Source: Actinobacteria bacterium UBA3028 (GTDB lineage Bacteria; Actinomycetota; Actinomycetes; Nanopelagicales; Nanopelagicaceae). From it: DNA of 8,008 bases. Positions 1 through 6,728 of the stretch are shown piece by piece (position 1 is the first letter of the stretch; every line of letters begins with the position of its first letter). The translations under genes and the position numbers were made by a program. Where the stretch lies: assembly GCA_002367715.1 (NCBI GenBank), contig DFDL01000029.1, positions 4,134 through 12,141 on the forward strand, written 5' to 3'. The notes beneath the pieces were generated by a model. The model ran no database searches and was not told the origin of the DNA. It worked only from the letters and a program-made list of their open reading frames with translations.

Positions 1-681
1 GCATCTATTGTTCCAATAACTTTAGTTATCTATGGCTCACTACTTGCTGGAAGTAGTTCAGAGTTGAGTGAAAAAATCGGAATGGATCCAATCGGCGCAC
101 TCACATCTTTAGTGCCAACTTGGTACCTAATTCCATTTGCTGCAGTAGCAATACTCGGATTAATCGGTGGCGCTATTTTAGATTTATATTCATCTGGCAT
201 CACCTTGGTCTCAATTGGTCTGCCAGTAAAGCGCCATGTCGCCGCATCAATTGATGGCGTTATCATGGCTATTGGAACTATCTATATCGTCTGGTTTGCT
301 GGAAGTTTCTTCCTACCTTTCCAAGGATTTTTAATAACGCTAGGGGTTCCTATTGCTACCTGGTCTGCAATATTTGTTGCAGATGTAATCCTGCGCAAGC
401 GTGACTATGTAGAGCGCGATCTATTTAATCCCGCCGGGATATATGGCGCCTGGAATTTTAGATCCTTACTTTTAGTTGCCTTTGGATCTGTTATTGGTTG
501 GGGATTTGTAACGAATTCTTTCGCAGGTTGGCTATCTTGGCAGGGCTATCTTTTAGGAGTAATCGGTGGCAAAGATGGAGCCTGGGCATATTCAAATATC
601 GGCGTAGTAATAGCACTTGCGATTGGATTTGTTGGTCATATATTACTTTCAAGAAAGCGAATAAAAATACAGGAGAGCTAA
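1..681 (+). CDS. NCS1-family nucleobase:cation symporter (cytosine/purine permease type), C-terminal part
   Basis: The reading frame is open from base 1, so the gene is cut by the left edge; 226 residues of the C-terminal half are visible. It is a polytopic membrane protein of the purine-cytosine permease (CodB-like, NCS1) family, which imports nucleobases or related compounds with a cation. Seen: about six hydrophobic segments, the family-typical stretch LDLYSSGITLVSIGLPVKRH followed by a membrane helix starting SIDGVIM, then a cytoplasmic ADVILRKRDYVERDLF segment and NPAGIYGAWNF, a characteristic NCS1 C-terminal loop, and a basic tail (RKRIKIQES). An in-frame TTG at 64 is not a credible start because family sequence continues upstream of it. 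The gene is convergent with guaB1, 10 bp apart, so the two purine-related genes are not one operon. The substrate cannot be fixed because the N-terminal substrate helices lie outside the window. Confidence 0.85.
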   Translation, partial: ASIVPITLVIYGSLLAGSSSELSEKIGMDPIGALTSLVPTWYLIPFAAVAILGLIGGAILDLYSSGITLVSIGLPVKRHVAASIDGVIMAIGTIYIVWFAGSFFLPFQGFLITLGVPIATWSAIFVADVILRKRDYVERDLFNPAGIYGAWNFRSLLLVAFGSVIGWGFVTNSFAGWLSWQGYLLGVIGGKDGAWAYSNIGVVIALAIGFVGHILLSRKRIKIQES

Positions 682-691
682 GCCTTAAAAG

Positions 692-2122
692 CTACCAACT
701 TGTATGAAGTGGCCGGCCTTCGGCGTATCCAGATGCAGATTGAATACCAACTACCGCCCGTTCAAAGAAGTCATGAATACTTGATGCGCCAGCATAGGTA
801 AATGAAGAGCGAACGCCCGAAATAATCTCATCTAAAAGATCTTCTACTCCAGGTCGGGATGGATTTATATACATTCTCGAGGATGAGATGCCCTCTTCAA
901 AGAGCGCTTTGCGAGCCTGCTCAAAAGCGCCATCGTTAGATGTTCTTGCTGCTACTGCGCGCGCAGATGCCATACCAAAAGATTCTTTATATAACCGTCC
1001 AGTTGCATCTTTATTTAAATCACTTGGCGATTCGAAGGTACCTGCAAACCAAGATCCAATCATTACTTGTGATGCGCCCGCAGCCAGCGCCAAGGCGACA
1101 TCTCTTGGATGGCGAACGCCGCCATCTGCCCAGACATGTTTTCCAAGCTTTCTTGCTTCAGCAGAACATTCAAGTACAGCTGAGAATTGTGGGCGACCTA
1201 CACCGGTCTGCATCCGAGTTGTACACATTGCGCCAGGGCCAACGCCAACCTTAATAATGTCCGCACCCGCTTCGATTAGCGCCTTTGTTCCCTGCGCAGT
1301 TACAACATTGCCAGCAACAACCGGAATATTTGGATTAAGCTCTCTAATTAATTTTAGGGCTTCAATCATTTTAATTTGATGACCATGTGCAGTATCAACT
1401 ACTAGTACATCAGTACCCGCATCAATCAAGGACTTCGCCTTTGCGGCGACATCGCCATTGATTCCAACAGCGCAGGCAATTCGTAGCTGATTATTTGAAT
1501 CTAAAGCAGGTTGGTAGAGAGTTGCTCGTAGCGCCCCGGTCCGGGTAAGAATTCCGATGAGCTCGCCATTTTTATTTACAACTGGGGCAAGGCGCCTACG
1601 TTGGGAATTTAAAAAATCAAATGCTTCCCTAGGCTCGATTGAATCTGGAACGGTAACCAAATCCTTACTCATAATAGATTGCAATTGTGTGAAGCGATCT
1701 ACGCGCTCACAATCTTCCTCAGTTACTATTCCAACCGGTCTGCCACCTTCTACAACAATTAGCGCTCCATGAGCCCGCTTATTTATTAAGTCAGCTGCAT
1801 CGGCAACAGTTTGTGTCGGTGAAAGAGTCACAGGAGTATCAAAAAATTTATGTCTAGATTTAACCCACTTGATTACATCACTAACAACTTGGAGCGGAAT
1901 ATCTTGTGGAATAACTGCCATGCCACCTCGGCGAGCAATTGTTTCAGCCATTCGGCGACCTGAAATAGCAGTCATATTGGCTACGATGATTGGGATTGTG
2001 GTCCCGGTTCCATCCTGAGTCGAGAGATCGACATCCATCCGGCTCGCGATACTTGAGGCGCTTGGGACCATGAATACATCGTCATATGTCAGGTCGTGGC
2101 TAGGGTTATTTAAGAAACGCAC
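692..2122 (-). CDS. guaB1: GuaB1-type GMP reductase (IMPDH/GMPR family with CBS pair)
   Basis: This cytosolic enzyme has 476 residues. The TIM barrel (about 1-92 and 207-476) is interrupted by a CBS pair (about 93-205). Seen: N-terminal DLTYDDVFMVP and IPIIVANMTAISGRRMAE; VDTAHGH at 243-249; the catalytic loop KVGVGPGAMCTTRMQTGVG with Cys300 and Thr302; WADGGVRHPRD at 331-341; GSWFAGT; KESFGMAS; and EEG at 409-411. The flap lacks the Arg-Tyr dyad that IMP dehydrogenases use for hydrolysis, while a Glu aligns with the GMP reductase catalytic Glu. Family knowledge: mycobacterial GuaB1 was formerly called an IMPDH paralogue and has been shown to be an NADPH-dependent GMP reductase (GMP to IMP plus ammonia) with a regulatory CBS domain. 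I infer the same role here. The start is GTG: an in-frame stop lies four codons upstream, and the N-terminus MRFL matches the family. The gene is divergent from the TPR gene and apparently leaderless. Confidence 0.93.
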   Translation of the reverse strand: MRFLNNPSHDLTYDDVFMVPSASSIASRMDVDLSTQDGTGTTIPIIVANMTAISGRRMAETIARRGGMAVIPQDIPLQVVSDVIKWVKSRHKFFDTPVTLSPTQTVADAADLINKRAHGALIVVEGGRPVGIVTEEDCERVDRFTQLQSIMSKDLVTVPDSIEPREAFDFLNSQRRRLAPVVNKNGELIGILTRTGALRATLYQPALDSNNQLRIACAVGINGDVAAKAKSLIDAGTDVLVVDTAHGHQIKMIEALKLIRELNPNIPVVAGNVVTAQGTKALIEAGADIIKVGVGPGAMCTTRMQTGVGRPQFSAVLECSAEARKLGKHVWADGGVRHPRDVALALAAGASQVMIGSWFAGTFESPSDLNKDATGRLYKESFGMASARAVAARTSNDGAFEQARKALFEEGISSSRMYINPSRPGVEDLLDEIISGVRSSFTYAGASSIHDFFERAVVGIQSASGYAEGRPLHTSW

Positions 2123-2130
2123 GTGAGCAA

Positions 2131-2136
2131 ACTATA
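2131..2136 (-). promoter_or_regulatory. Predicted -10 element of guaB1 (leaderless)
   Basis: On the minus strand TATAGT lies 8 nt before the GTG start. No Shine-Dalgarno sequence is present in the intervening TTGCTCAC. This spacing places the transcription start at or within a base or two of the start codon, so a leaderless mRNA is inferred. No clear -35 hexamer is visible. Confidence 0.55.
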
Positions 2137-2165
2137 CCCCTGCCCGTGCGGATAGCGGTAGGTGT

Positions 2166-2174
2166 TGCTAGAGT
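2166..2174 (+). promoter_or_regulatory. Predicted extended -10 element of the TPR gene (leaderless)
   Basis: TGCTAGAGT combines an extended TGN motif with a TANNNT hexamer (2169-2174), and the ATG at 2182 follows after 7 nt. No Shine-Dalgarno sequence lies in between. The position favours ATG 2182 as both transcription and translation start, and argues against the upstream in-frame GTG at 2146, which would lie before the promoter element. Confidence 0.5.
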
Positions 2175-2181
2175 CTTTGCT

Positions 2182-3114
2182 ATGAGCGAGGATGATGATT
2201 CAACAGAGGATATTGTCACTGAAGAGATGCTCTGGGAGCGAATCCCAGAAACTCAAGGATTGGATCGCGCTAATACTTATTACGAGCTAAGCGCACGAAT
2301 CTATGCACGTGGTCAATACGACGAGGCGCTGGCACTTGCTGAGACTGCTCGTGATATTTATGCAGAGCTCGGCTCTGTTGTACCTTCAGATGGATTAGCT
2401 CAGGCCTACTCCGCAATTGGTTACAACCTAAATCAATTAAAACGGATGAATGAAGCAGCAACTGCAATGAGCAAAGCGGTCGAGTTATTACGCGAATCGA
2501 AATCACCACTTGCTATCGACCTTGCCTGCACCCTTGGTGAATGGTGGTTCTCATCTAAAGAGTATGAGAAGACTATTGAATGTATGACCGACTGCGTACA
2601 GGAACACTTAGTCGATGGAAATGATAGTGGCGCTGCAAATGATTTACATCTAATTGGTTGTGCTCACCGCGAACTAAAAAATTATGGTCAGGCGCTCGAG
2701 TCATTTCAAAAAGCTCGCGAGTTGTTTAAGAAATTAAAAGAGGTAATTAACGTAGCAAGATGTGATCAGAAGATTGCCCATTGCTTAACTGAAATTGGCG
2801 ATGGTGAAGGTGCACTAGTAGCTGCACAGAAATCTCTAGATGTATTTGTCACAGCGCATGATCACTACCGTGAAACTTATTCGCTCTTTGAATTAGGCAA
2901 AGCTCAAATTATTGCTGGCCAACTTGAAGAAGGGCTAAATTCTTTAGATCGAGTTCTAGAGATTATGACTGAAAATGAGAATAGAGATTTTGAATTTATA
3001 TTAGAGATTGAAAACCGGATGGCCAATGTTCTCCAAGATCTAGGTCGCGAAGATGATGCCACTGAGATTCGCCGCCGGCTTCAGGCTGTTGCTGAGGTAA
3101 TTAAAGAGGGCTAA
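2182..3114 (+). CDS. Tetratricopeptide-repeat (TPR) protein, function unknown
   Basis: The protein has 310 residues, no signal peptide and no membrane segment, so it is probably cytosolic. A short acidic N-terminus (MSEDDDSTEDIVTEE) precedes about seven consecutive TPR-like helical hairpins. Their starts are near residues 31, 74, 115, 152, 192, 231 and 271, with typical patterns such as YARGQYDEALALAETARDIY and LKNYGQALESFQKARELF. There is no appended catalytic, DNA-binding or kinase domain, so it most likely serves as a protein-interaction scaffold; the partner is unknown. ATG 2182 was chosen over the in-frame GTG 2146 because the latter adds a non-TPR segment (MRIAVGVARVFA) that overlaps the promoter region. 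It is divergent from guaB1, and its stop is 2 bp from the stop of the convergent methyltransferase gene. The divergent pairing with guaB1 is suggestive only; a shared role is not shown. Confidence 0.85.
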   Translation: MSEDDDSTEDIVTEEMLWERIPETQGLDRANTYYELSARIYARGQYDEALALAETARDIYAELGSVVPSDGLAQAYSAIGYNLNQLKRMNEAATAMSKAVELLRESKSPLAIDLACTLGEWWFSSKEYEKTIECMTDCVQEHLVDGNDSGAANDLHLIGCAHRELKNYGQALESFQKARELFKKLKEVINVARCDQKIAHCLTEIGDGEGALVAAQKSLDVFVTAHDHYRETYSLFELGKAQIIAGQLEEGLNSLDRVLEIMTENENRDFEFILEIENRMANVLQDLGREDDATEIRRRLQAVAEVIKEG

Positions 3115-3116
3115 CG

Positions 3117-3752
3117 CTACTTATTTAAATGCTGCATTGCCCAGGCATACATTGCAATAGCACCAGCAGCCGAAGCATTCATTGATCTTGTAGAACCATA
3201 TTGTCTAATTGCTAAAACCGTTTCGCAGATATCAACGGCCTCATCTGACATTCCGGCGCCTTCTTGGCCAAAAAATAGAACACATTTAGCCGGTAGATCA
3301 GCTGTTTCAAGCTCTTTAGAAATCGGCAAGTTATCAATCCCAATAATCGGTACCGAATTCTCTAAGCACCAAATTTTAAATTCAACAACTGTGGGATGGT
3401 GGAGTACATGTAAGTACTTATCTGTGACCATCGCACCCCTCTTATTCCAATCACGTTTACCAACGATATGAACCTTCGAGACGTTGAATGCATTGGCTGT
3501 GCGAACAACAGATCCGATATTCAAATCATGTTGCCAGTTTTCAATTGCGATTTGTAGTTCATGGCGCTTGGTATCTAGGTCAGCAACTATCGCTTCAACG
3601 CTCCAATATCGATAGTGATCTAAAACATTTCTTCGATCACCATTTGCAAGAAGTTCTAAATCAAAATATCTCTCAGTTGGCCATGGCTCTGGATGTGGCC
3701 CAACCCCGACGACTGGATAGAATTCTCCAGGTCCAATCTCGGCGGTGGTCAT
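3117..3752 (-). CDS. TrmH/SpoU-family RNA 2'-O-methyltransferase
   Basis: This 211-residue SPOUT-class enzyme is predicted to transfer a methyl group from S-adenosylmethionine to a ribose 2'-OH in tRNA or rRNA. All three SpoU motifs are visible. Motif 1 is NIGSVVRTANAFNV (residues 78-91), with the catalytic-type Arg84. Motif 2 is VLFFGQEGAGMS (158-169), with the conserved Glu in GQEG. Motif 3 is IRQYGSTRSMNASAAGAIAMY (about 182-202), with Asn192 and Ser194 of the knotted cofactor site. The protein consists of the catalytic domain plus a roughly 60-residue N-terminal extension rich in Pro, Trp and Tyr (for example PHPEPWPTERYFDLELLANG) and has no L30e-like substrate domain. The exact RNA target cannot be read from sequence. 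The ATG start is 6 nt behind a TAATCT element. The gene is divergent from the EamA transporter with 24 bp between starts and convergent with the TPR gene. Confidence 0.9.
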   Translation of the reverse strand: MTTAEIGPGEFYPVVGVGPHPEPWPTERYFDLELLANGDRRNVLDHYRYWSVEAIVADLDTKRHELQIAIENWQHDLNIGSVVRTANAFNVSKVHIVGKRDWNKRGAMVTDKYLHVLHHPTVVEFKIWCLENSVPIIGIDNLPISKELETADLPAKCVLFFGQEGAGMSDEAVDICETVLAIRQYGSTRSMNASAAGAIAMYAWAMQHLNK

Positions 3753-3758
3753 ACCTAA

Positions 3759-3764
3759 AGATTA
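3759..3764 (-). promoter_or_regulatory. Predicted -10 element of the TrmH-family gene (leaderless)
   Basis: On the minus strand TAATCT is followed by 6 nt (TTAGGT) and then ATG. There is no usable Shine-Dalgarno spacing, so a leaderless transcript is inferred. Any -35 would lie at or inside the start of the divergent EamA gene; none stands out. Confidence 0.5.
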
Positions 3765-3771
3765 GGGGGAG
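3765..3771 (+). promoter_or_regulatory. Shine-Dalgarno sequence of the EamA transporter gene
   Basis: GGGGGAG lies 5 nt before ATG 3777 and fixes that start. Unlike most first genes in this window, this one therefore has a leader with a ribosome binding site, so its promoter must lie within the 5' end of the divergent methyltransferase gene. I could not pick a confident -10 for it. Confidence 0.6.
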
Positions 3772-3776
3772 TTGGC

Positions 3777-4667
3777 ATGAAGCAAAAATCGTGGCTCCCG
3801 ATCTATCTGGCCTTAGGGGTTGTATGGGGATGCTCATTTATCTTCATCAAATTAGGGCTTGAATTCCTAACCCCTGTCGGTGTCGCCTTTGGCAGATGCG
3901 CCCTTGGAGCCTTTGCGCTACTTCTGATTATTAAAGTTAGAGGTATTGCGCTGCCAACGGGTAGGCACACCTGGTTTATTCTCTGGATCGTTTCACTACT
4001 TTTGAATGTATTCCCAGGAATCCTTTTTGCCTATGCCGAACAACGTGTTACATCCGTGTTAGCAGGGATTATTAATGCTTGCACACCACTAACAACCTTA
4101 ATCTTCCTTCTAATCTTCTTTAGGTCTGAGAAGATTATGGCTCACCAAATAATTGGATTAATCACAGGAGGCGTCGGTGTTCTAACCGTTCTTGGAATCT
4201 GGAAGGGCATCGGGGCAAATTCTGGGTTAGGTGTGATTGCGCTACTTGTTGCGGTCACATGCTATGGCCTCTCATTTCCCATAATAAAAAAGTATCTTTC
4301 ACCACTCAAACTGAGGGCCGAATCTTTAGCGGCAGGACAAGTAAGCGCAGCAGCTCTAACTCTGCTCCCCTTCTCTTTATTTAATGGAATCGCCGAAGAA
4401 AATTACAGACCAGGGCCAATATTTGCCATGATTGCACTTGGCGTACTTGGAAGCGGCGTTGCGTATATCTGGAATTTTCAAATAGTTGAGCGGGCCGGAA
4501 GTTCTATCGCAAGCTCTGTGACATACCTAACTCCAGTCGTTGCTGTTTTTGTGGGCGTTCTATTTTTAAGTGAACACCTAACTTGGCATGAACCACTTGG
4601 TGGATTAATTGTTTTACTCGGCGCCGCCATCTCACAAGGGCGATTTAAAGGCAGAGAACAGGCATAA
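3777..4667 (+). CDS. EamA-domain (DMT superfamily) transporter
   Basis: This 296-residue inner-membrane protein has about ten hydrophobic helices in two EamA repeats (about 8-140 and 152-287). Seen: the repeat-1 signature WGCSFIFIKLGLEFLTPVG; EQRVTSVLAGIINACTPLTT at the fourth helix region; and in repeat 2 ERAGSSIASSVTYLTPVVAV followed by LFLSEHLTWHEPLGGLIVLL, the classic DMT C-terminal signature. Proteins of this family move small metabolites, often amino acids or related compounds, commonly outward; the substrate here is not predictable. The start is ATG with a strong Shine-Dalgarno sequence. The next gene, dacB, begins 7 bp after this stop, so read-through transcription is likely, although dacB may also have its own promoter overlapping this stop codon. 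Confidence 0.9.
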   Translation: MKQKSWLPIYLALGVVWGCSFIFIKLGLEFLTPVGVAFGRCALGAFALLLIIKVRGIALPTGRHTWFILWIVSLLLNVFPGILFAYAEQRVTSVLAGIINACTPLTTLIFLLIFFRSEKIMAHQIIGLITGGVGVLTVLGIWKGIGANSGLGVIALLVAVTCYGLSFPIIKKYLSPLKLRAESLAAGQVSAAALTLLPFSLFNGIAEENYRPGPIFAMIALGVLGSGVAYIWNFQIVERAGSSIASSVTYLTPVVAVFVGVLFLSEHLTWHEPLGGLIVLLGAAISQGRFKGREQA

Positions 4668-4668
4668 T
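4663..4668 (+). promoter_or_regulatory. Possible -10 element of dacB overlapping the upstream stop codon
   Basis: CATAAT matches the TATAAT consensus at five of six positions and ends 6 nt before ATG 4675. It contains the TAA stop of the EamA gene. No Shine-Dalgarno sequence is correctly spaced for dacB (nearest AGG about 12 nt upstream). A leaderless start is plausible but could be coincidental sequence at a stop codon. Confidence 0.35.
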
Positions 4669-4674
4669 CTTCCT

Positions 4675-5814
4675 ATGCGCAAATCAATAAATATTTTGCT
4701 TTCAACCACATTGATTGCGTTATTTACTGCACCAATTTCAGTTAACGCAGCTGAGAGTGCCGCTCTACCTAATTCATTTTTGAAGCTGGCAAATTCTCCA
4801 AATCTAGCTAAACCAGGAATTTTATTAATTGATCCAGTGACTCAGTCCGAAGTCTTTGCTAGTGGATCGGAAGTACCAAGAGCGCCAGCCTCAATTTTGA
4901 AGTTAATATCAGCTACAAGTGCCATTACCGCATTTGGGCCTGATAGAACATTTAGGACGTCGATAAATGCAACCAGCGACCCAAGCCGTTTTATTATGCT
5001 TGGTGAATTTGACCCATGGTTGACAACAAGTTCGAGTTCGGCCAAAAGTTTTGATCGTGCACTTTCTACAAAATTAATCCGGGCAATTGAAGAAACAGGG
5101 GTATCGCTTAGTCGAGTCAGAATCGACTATCACGGGCTCTATGCAAAGGACATTGCCAATCTCAATTATTTTTATGGAAATAAATTAAAATTTCAAAAAG
5201 TCTCAATGTCAGAGGTGAGAGAAGCTGGCGAAATTACACAAGTCCAAGAAGTTGAATCACCAATGCTTAGTCAAATTATTGGATTTACCTTACTCTGGAG
5301 CGATAACACACTGGCCGATCGATTGGCTAAAAGTGCGGCAAATGAGATGGGCTTTGGTCGTGATCGTGCTGGTTTAACTCTTGCCTTCAAATCTGTTATG
5401 GAATACCTAGATGTTTATTCCGAAGGCCTTTATGTCAAAGACGGAAGTGGTCTATCACATGGCAACCGGGTAGCTGCAAGAACAATTGCAGAGCTACTCT
5501 GGAAAATTCGAATCGAACCAGATTATCAAGCAATTTATGATGGCCTCCCAATCTCTGGAAAGAGTGGAACTTTAAAGAATAGATTTGAAAAATCAGCAAA
5601 GAGCGCGGTAGGACTTGTAGTAGCTAAGACTGGTTGGATAAATACATCGGTGACACTTGCTGGTTATGTCGAAGTTGATGGAAATGAATATGTTTTCGCA
5701 ATCATGGCAAATAGAATCAATCCAACTGAGCGTTCCCGAGAGCTTGCCCGTAGAACAATCGATAAAATGCTCGCAAAAATTGCAAAACCAAATACTTATA
5801 CCCAAGAAGGTTAG
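4675..5814 (+). CDS. dacB: D-alanyl-D-alanine carboxypeptidase/endopeptidase, PBP4 (peptidase S13) family, compact form
   Basis: The protein has 379 residues including an export signal: basic MRK, a hydrophobic core about 7-20, and a likely cleavage after VNA at 25. It is therefore extracytoplasmic, trimming or cleaving peptidoglycan peptides. Seen: SxxK as SILK with nucleophile Ser73 and Lys76; LGEFDPWLT at 109-117, matching the family GxGDPxL region; SxN as SDN at 209-211; the S13-typical VKDGSGLSHGNRV at 254-266; SGKSGTLKNRF; and KTG at 318-320. All catalytic motifs are intact. The spacing between Ser73 and the SDN Ser is 136 residues, far shorter than the roughly 245 I recall for E. coli PBP4, so the inserted domains II/III are reduced. 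ATG 4675 was chosen over an in-frame TTG at 4609 because it directly precedes the signal peptide and lies after the upstream stop. The ctaB start follows the stop by 4 bp. Confidence 0.9.
   Translation: MRKSINILLSTTLIALFTAPISVNAAESAALPNSFLKLANSPNLAKPGILLIDPVTQSEVFASGSEVPRAPASILKLISATSAITAFGPDRTFRTSINATSDPSRFIMLGEFDPWLTTSSSSAKSFDRALSTKLIRAIEETGVSLSRVRIDYHGLYAKDIANLNYFYGNKLKFQKVSMSEVREAGEITQVQEVESPMLSQIIGFTLLWSDNTLADRLAKSAANEMGFGRDRAGLTLAFKSVMEYLDVYSEGLYVKDGSGLSHGNRVAARTIAELLWKIRIEPDYQAIYDGLPISGKSGTLKNRFEKSAKSAVGLVVAKTGWINTSVTLAGYVEVDGNEYVFAIMANRINPTERSRELARRTIDKMLAKIAKPNTYTQEG
5804..5810 (+). promoter_or_regulatory. Shine-Dalgarno sequence of ctaB
   Basis: AAGAAGG lies 8 nt before the GTG at 5819, inside the last codons of dacB. 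It supports the GTG start and translation of ctaB from a dacB-ctaB message. Confidence 0.6.
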
Positions 5815-5818
5815 CTGA

Positions 5819-6682
5819 GTGAGCAAATTCAAAATCAGGCCCTACGTGGCATTAATGAAGTTACGCGTTGTCGAGCTCTTGCTTGTTACTACACTTCCTG
5901 CACTGTTTCTAGCAAGCGGTGGTGTACCGCCACTTAGGATAACTATTGCAACCCTTCTTGGTGGAACTCTTGCGGCCGGTGCATCAAATGCATTTAACAT
6001 GATTATTGAAGTTGATTCAGATCGATTGATGGCCAGAACAGCAAAGCGACCAATAGTTACGGGAAAGGTTAGTGAGACCCAAGCCTTTATCTTTGCATCA
6101 ATCTTGACCATTATTTCACTTACTATATTTTCAATTTTCACGACACTACTGGCAACTATTCTTACAGCTGCAGCAATAGTGTTTTATGTTTTTGGATACA
6201 CGATTGGTCTAAAGCGACGCACTTCTCAGAATATTGTCTGGGGTGGAATTGCTGGTTGTATGCCGGTATTGATCGGTTGGTCAGCGATAACTAATTCACT
6301 CTCACTAACTGCTTGGTTATTTTTCTTAGTAATTTTCTTCTGGACTCCACCACACTTTTGGGCACTTGCAATTAAGTATCGAGATGATTATGCCGCCGCT
6401 GGGATTCCAATGCTTCCAGTCGTTGCCTCGATAAATTCTGTCAAGAAACAGATGTGGTTTCATACAATTGGGATGGTCGTTACTTCACTAGGTGTTAACT
6501 GGAGCGCTAATTTGCCATGGTGGTGTTGGGCAGTGACGGTTGCACTTGCGATGGGCTTTGGCCTAGGACTTTTGAAAATAGATGGACCAGATTCGAATAA
6601 GGCAGCGGCCAAACTATTTCAATGGTCAATTACTTATTTAAGCATTTTCTCGCTCCTACTAGTTCTGTCAGCAATAATTTAG
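5819..6682 (+). CDS. ctaB: Protoheme IX farnesyltransferase (heme O synthase)
   Basis: This 287-residue UbiA-superfamily membrane prenyltransferase adds a farnesyl group to heme B, giving heme O for heme-copper cytochrome oxidases (and heme A after CtaA). Seen: N-terminal KLRVVELLLVTTLPALFLA; the first Asp-rich motif from Asn60 (N-M-I-I-E64-V-D66-S-D68-R-L-M71) followed by RTAKRP; YTIGLKRRTSQNIVWGGIAG at 127-146; FWTPPHFWALAIKYRDDY at 174-191; and AGIPMLPVV at 194-202. These are diagnostic of CtaB rather than other UbiA enzymes. About nine hydrophobic segments fit the family. One oddity is that Glu64 stands where many homologues have the first Asp of the motif. The GTG start is supported by a Shine-Dalgarno sequence. 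No other cox or heme genes are visible nearby; dacB directly upstream is probably co-transcribed. Length is normal. Confidence 0.96.
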   Translation: MSKFKIRPYVALMKLRVVELLLVTTLPALFLASGGVPPLRITIATLLGGTLAAGASNAFNMIIEVDSDRLMARTAKRPIVTGKVSETQAFIFASILTIISLTIFSIFTTLLATILTAAAIVFYVFGYTIGLKRRTSQNIVWGGIAGCMPVLIGWSAITNSLSLTAWLFFLVIFFWTPPHFWALAIKYRDDYAAAGIPMLPVVASINSVKKQMWFHTIGMVVTSLGVNWSANLPWWCWAVTVALAMGFGLGLLKIDGPDSNKAAAKLFQWSITYLSIFSLLLVLSAII

Positions 6683-6728
6683 GGTGAAATTCTCATAGAT
6701 TTATCCCCAGTTGTAGCTAATTGGATTA

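Noticed and set aside
64..66. TTG at 64 as the start of the permease gene
   Set aside because: The frame is open to base 1 with membrane-protein sequence upstream, so the gene is simply cut by the window edge.
676..693. Short AGCT...AGCT inverted repeat between the convergent permease and guaB1 stops
   Set aside because: Only a 4-bp stem that does not extend; too weak to call a terminator.
711..724. GC-rich hairpin-like sequence GGCCGGCCTTCGGC near the guaB1 3' end, considered as a terminator
   Set aside because: It lies inside the coding sequence for the conserved AEGRP tail of GuaB1 and is not followed by a T-run on either strand.
888..1379. 163-codon open frame antisense to guaB1, and other long opposite-strand frames (for example 5593-5832, 6776-7280)
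   Set aside because: They are fully antisense to confidently identified genes, have low-complexity or unfamiliar translations and no start signals of their own.
2146..2181. In-frame GTG start at 2146 extending the TPR protein by 12 residues
   Set aside because: It would overlap the divergent promoter elements and add a segment unlike the TPR family; ATG 2182 sits at the right distance from TGCTAGAGT.
3112..3130. Terminator between the convergent TPR and TrmH-family genes
   Set aside because: Only 2 bp separate the stop codons and no stem-loop with a T-run is visible.
4609..4674. In-frame TTG start at 4609 extending the PBP4 protein upstream
   Set aside because: It lies inside the EamA gene and would bury the signal peptide behind 22 extra residues; ATG 4675 gives a proper N-terminal signal sequence.
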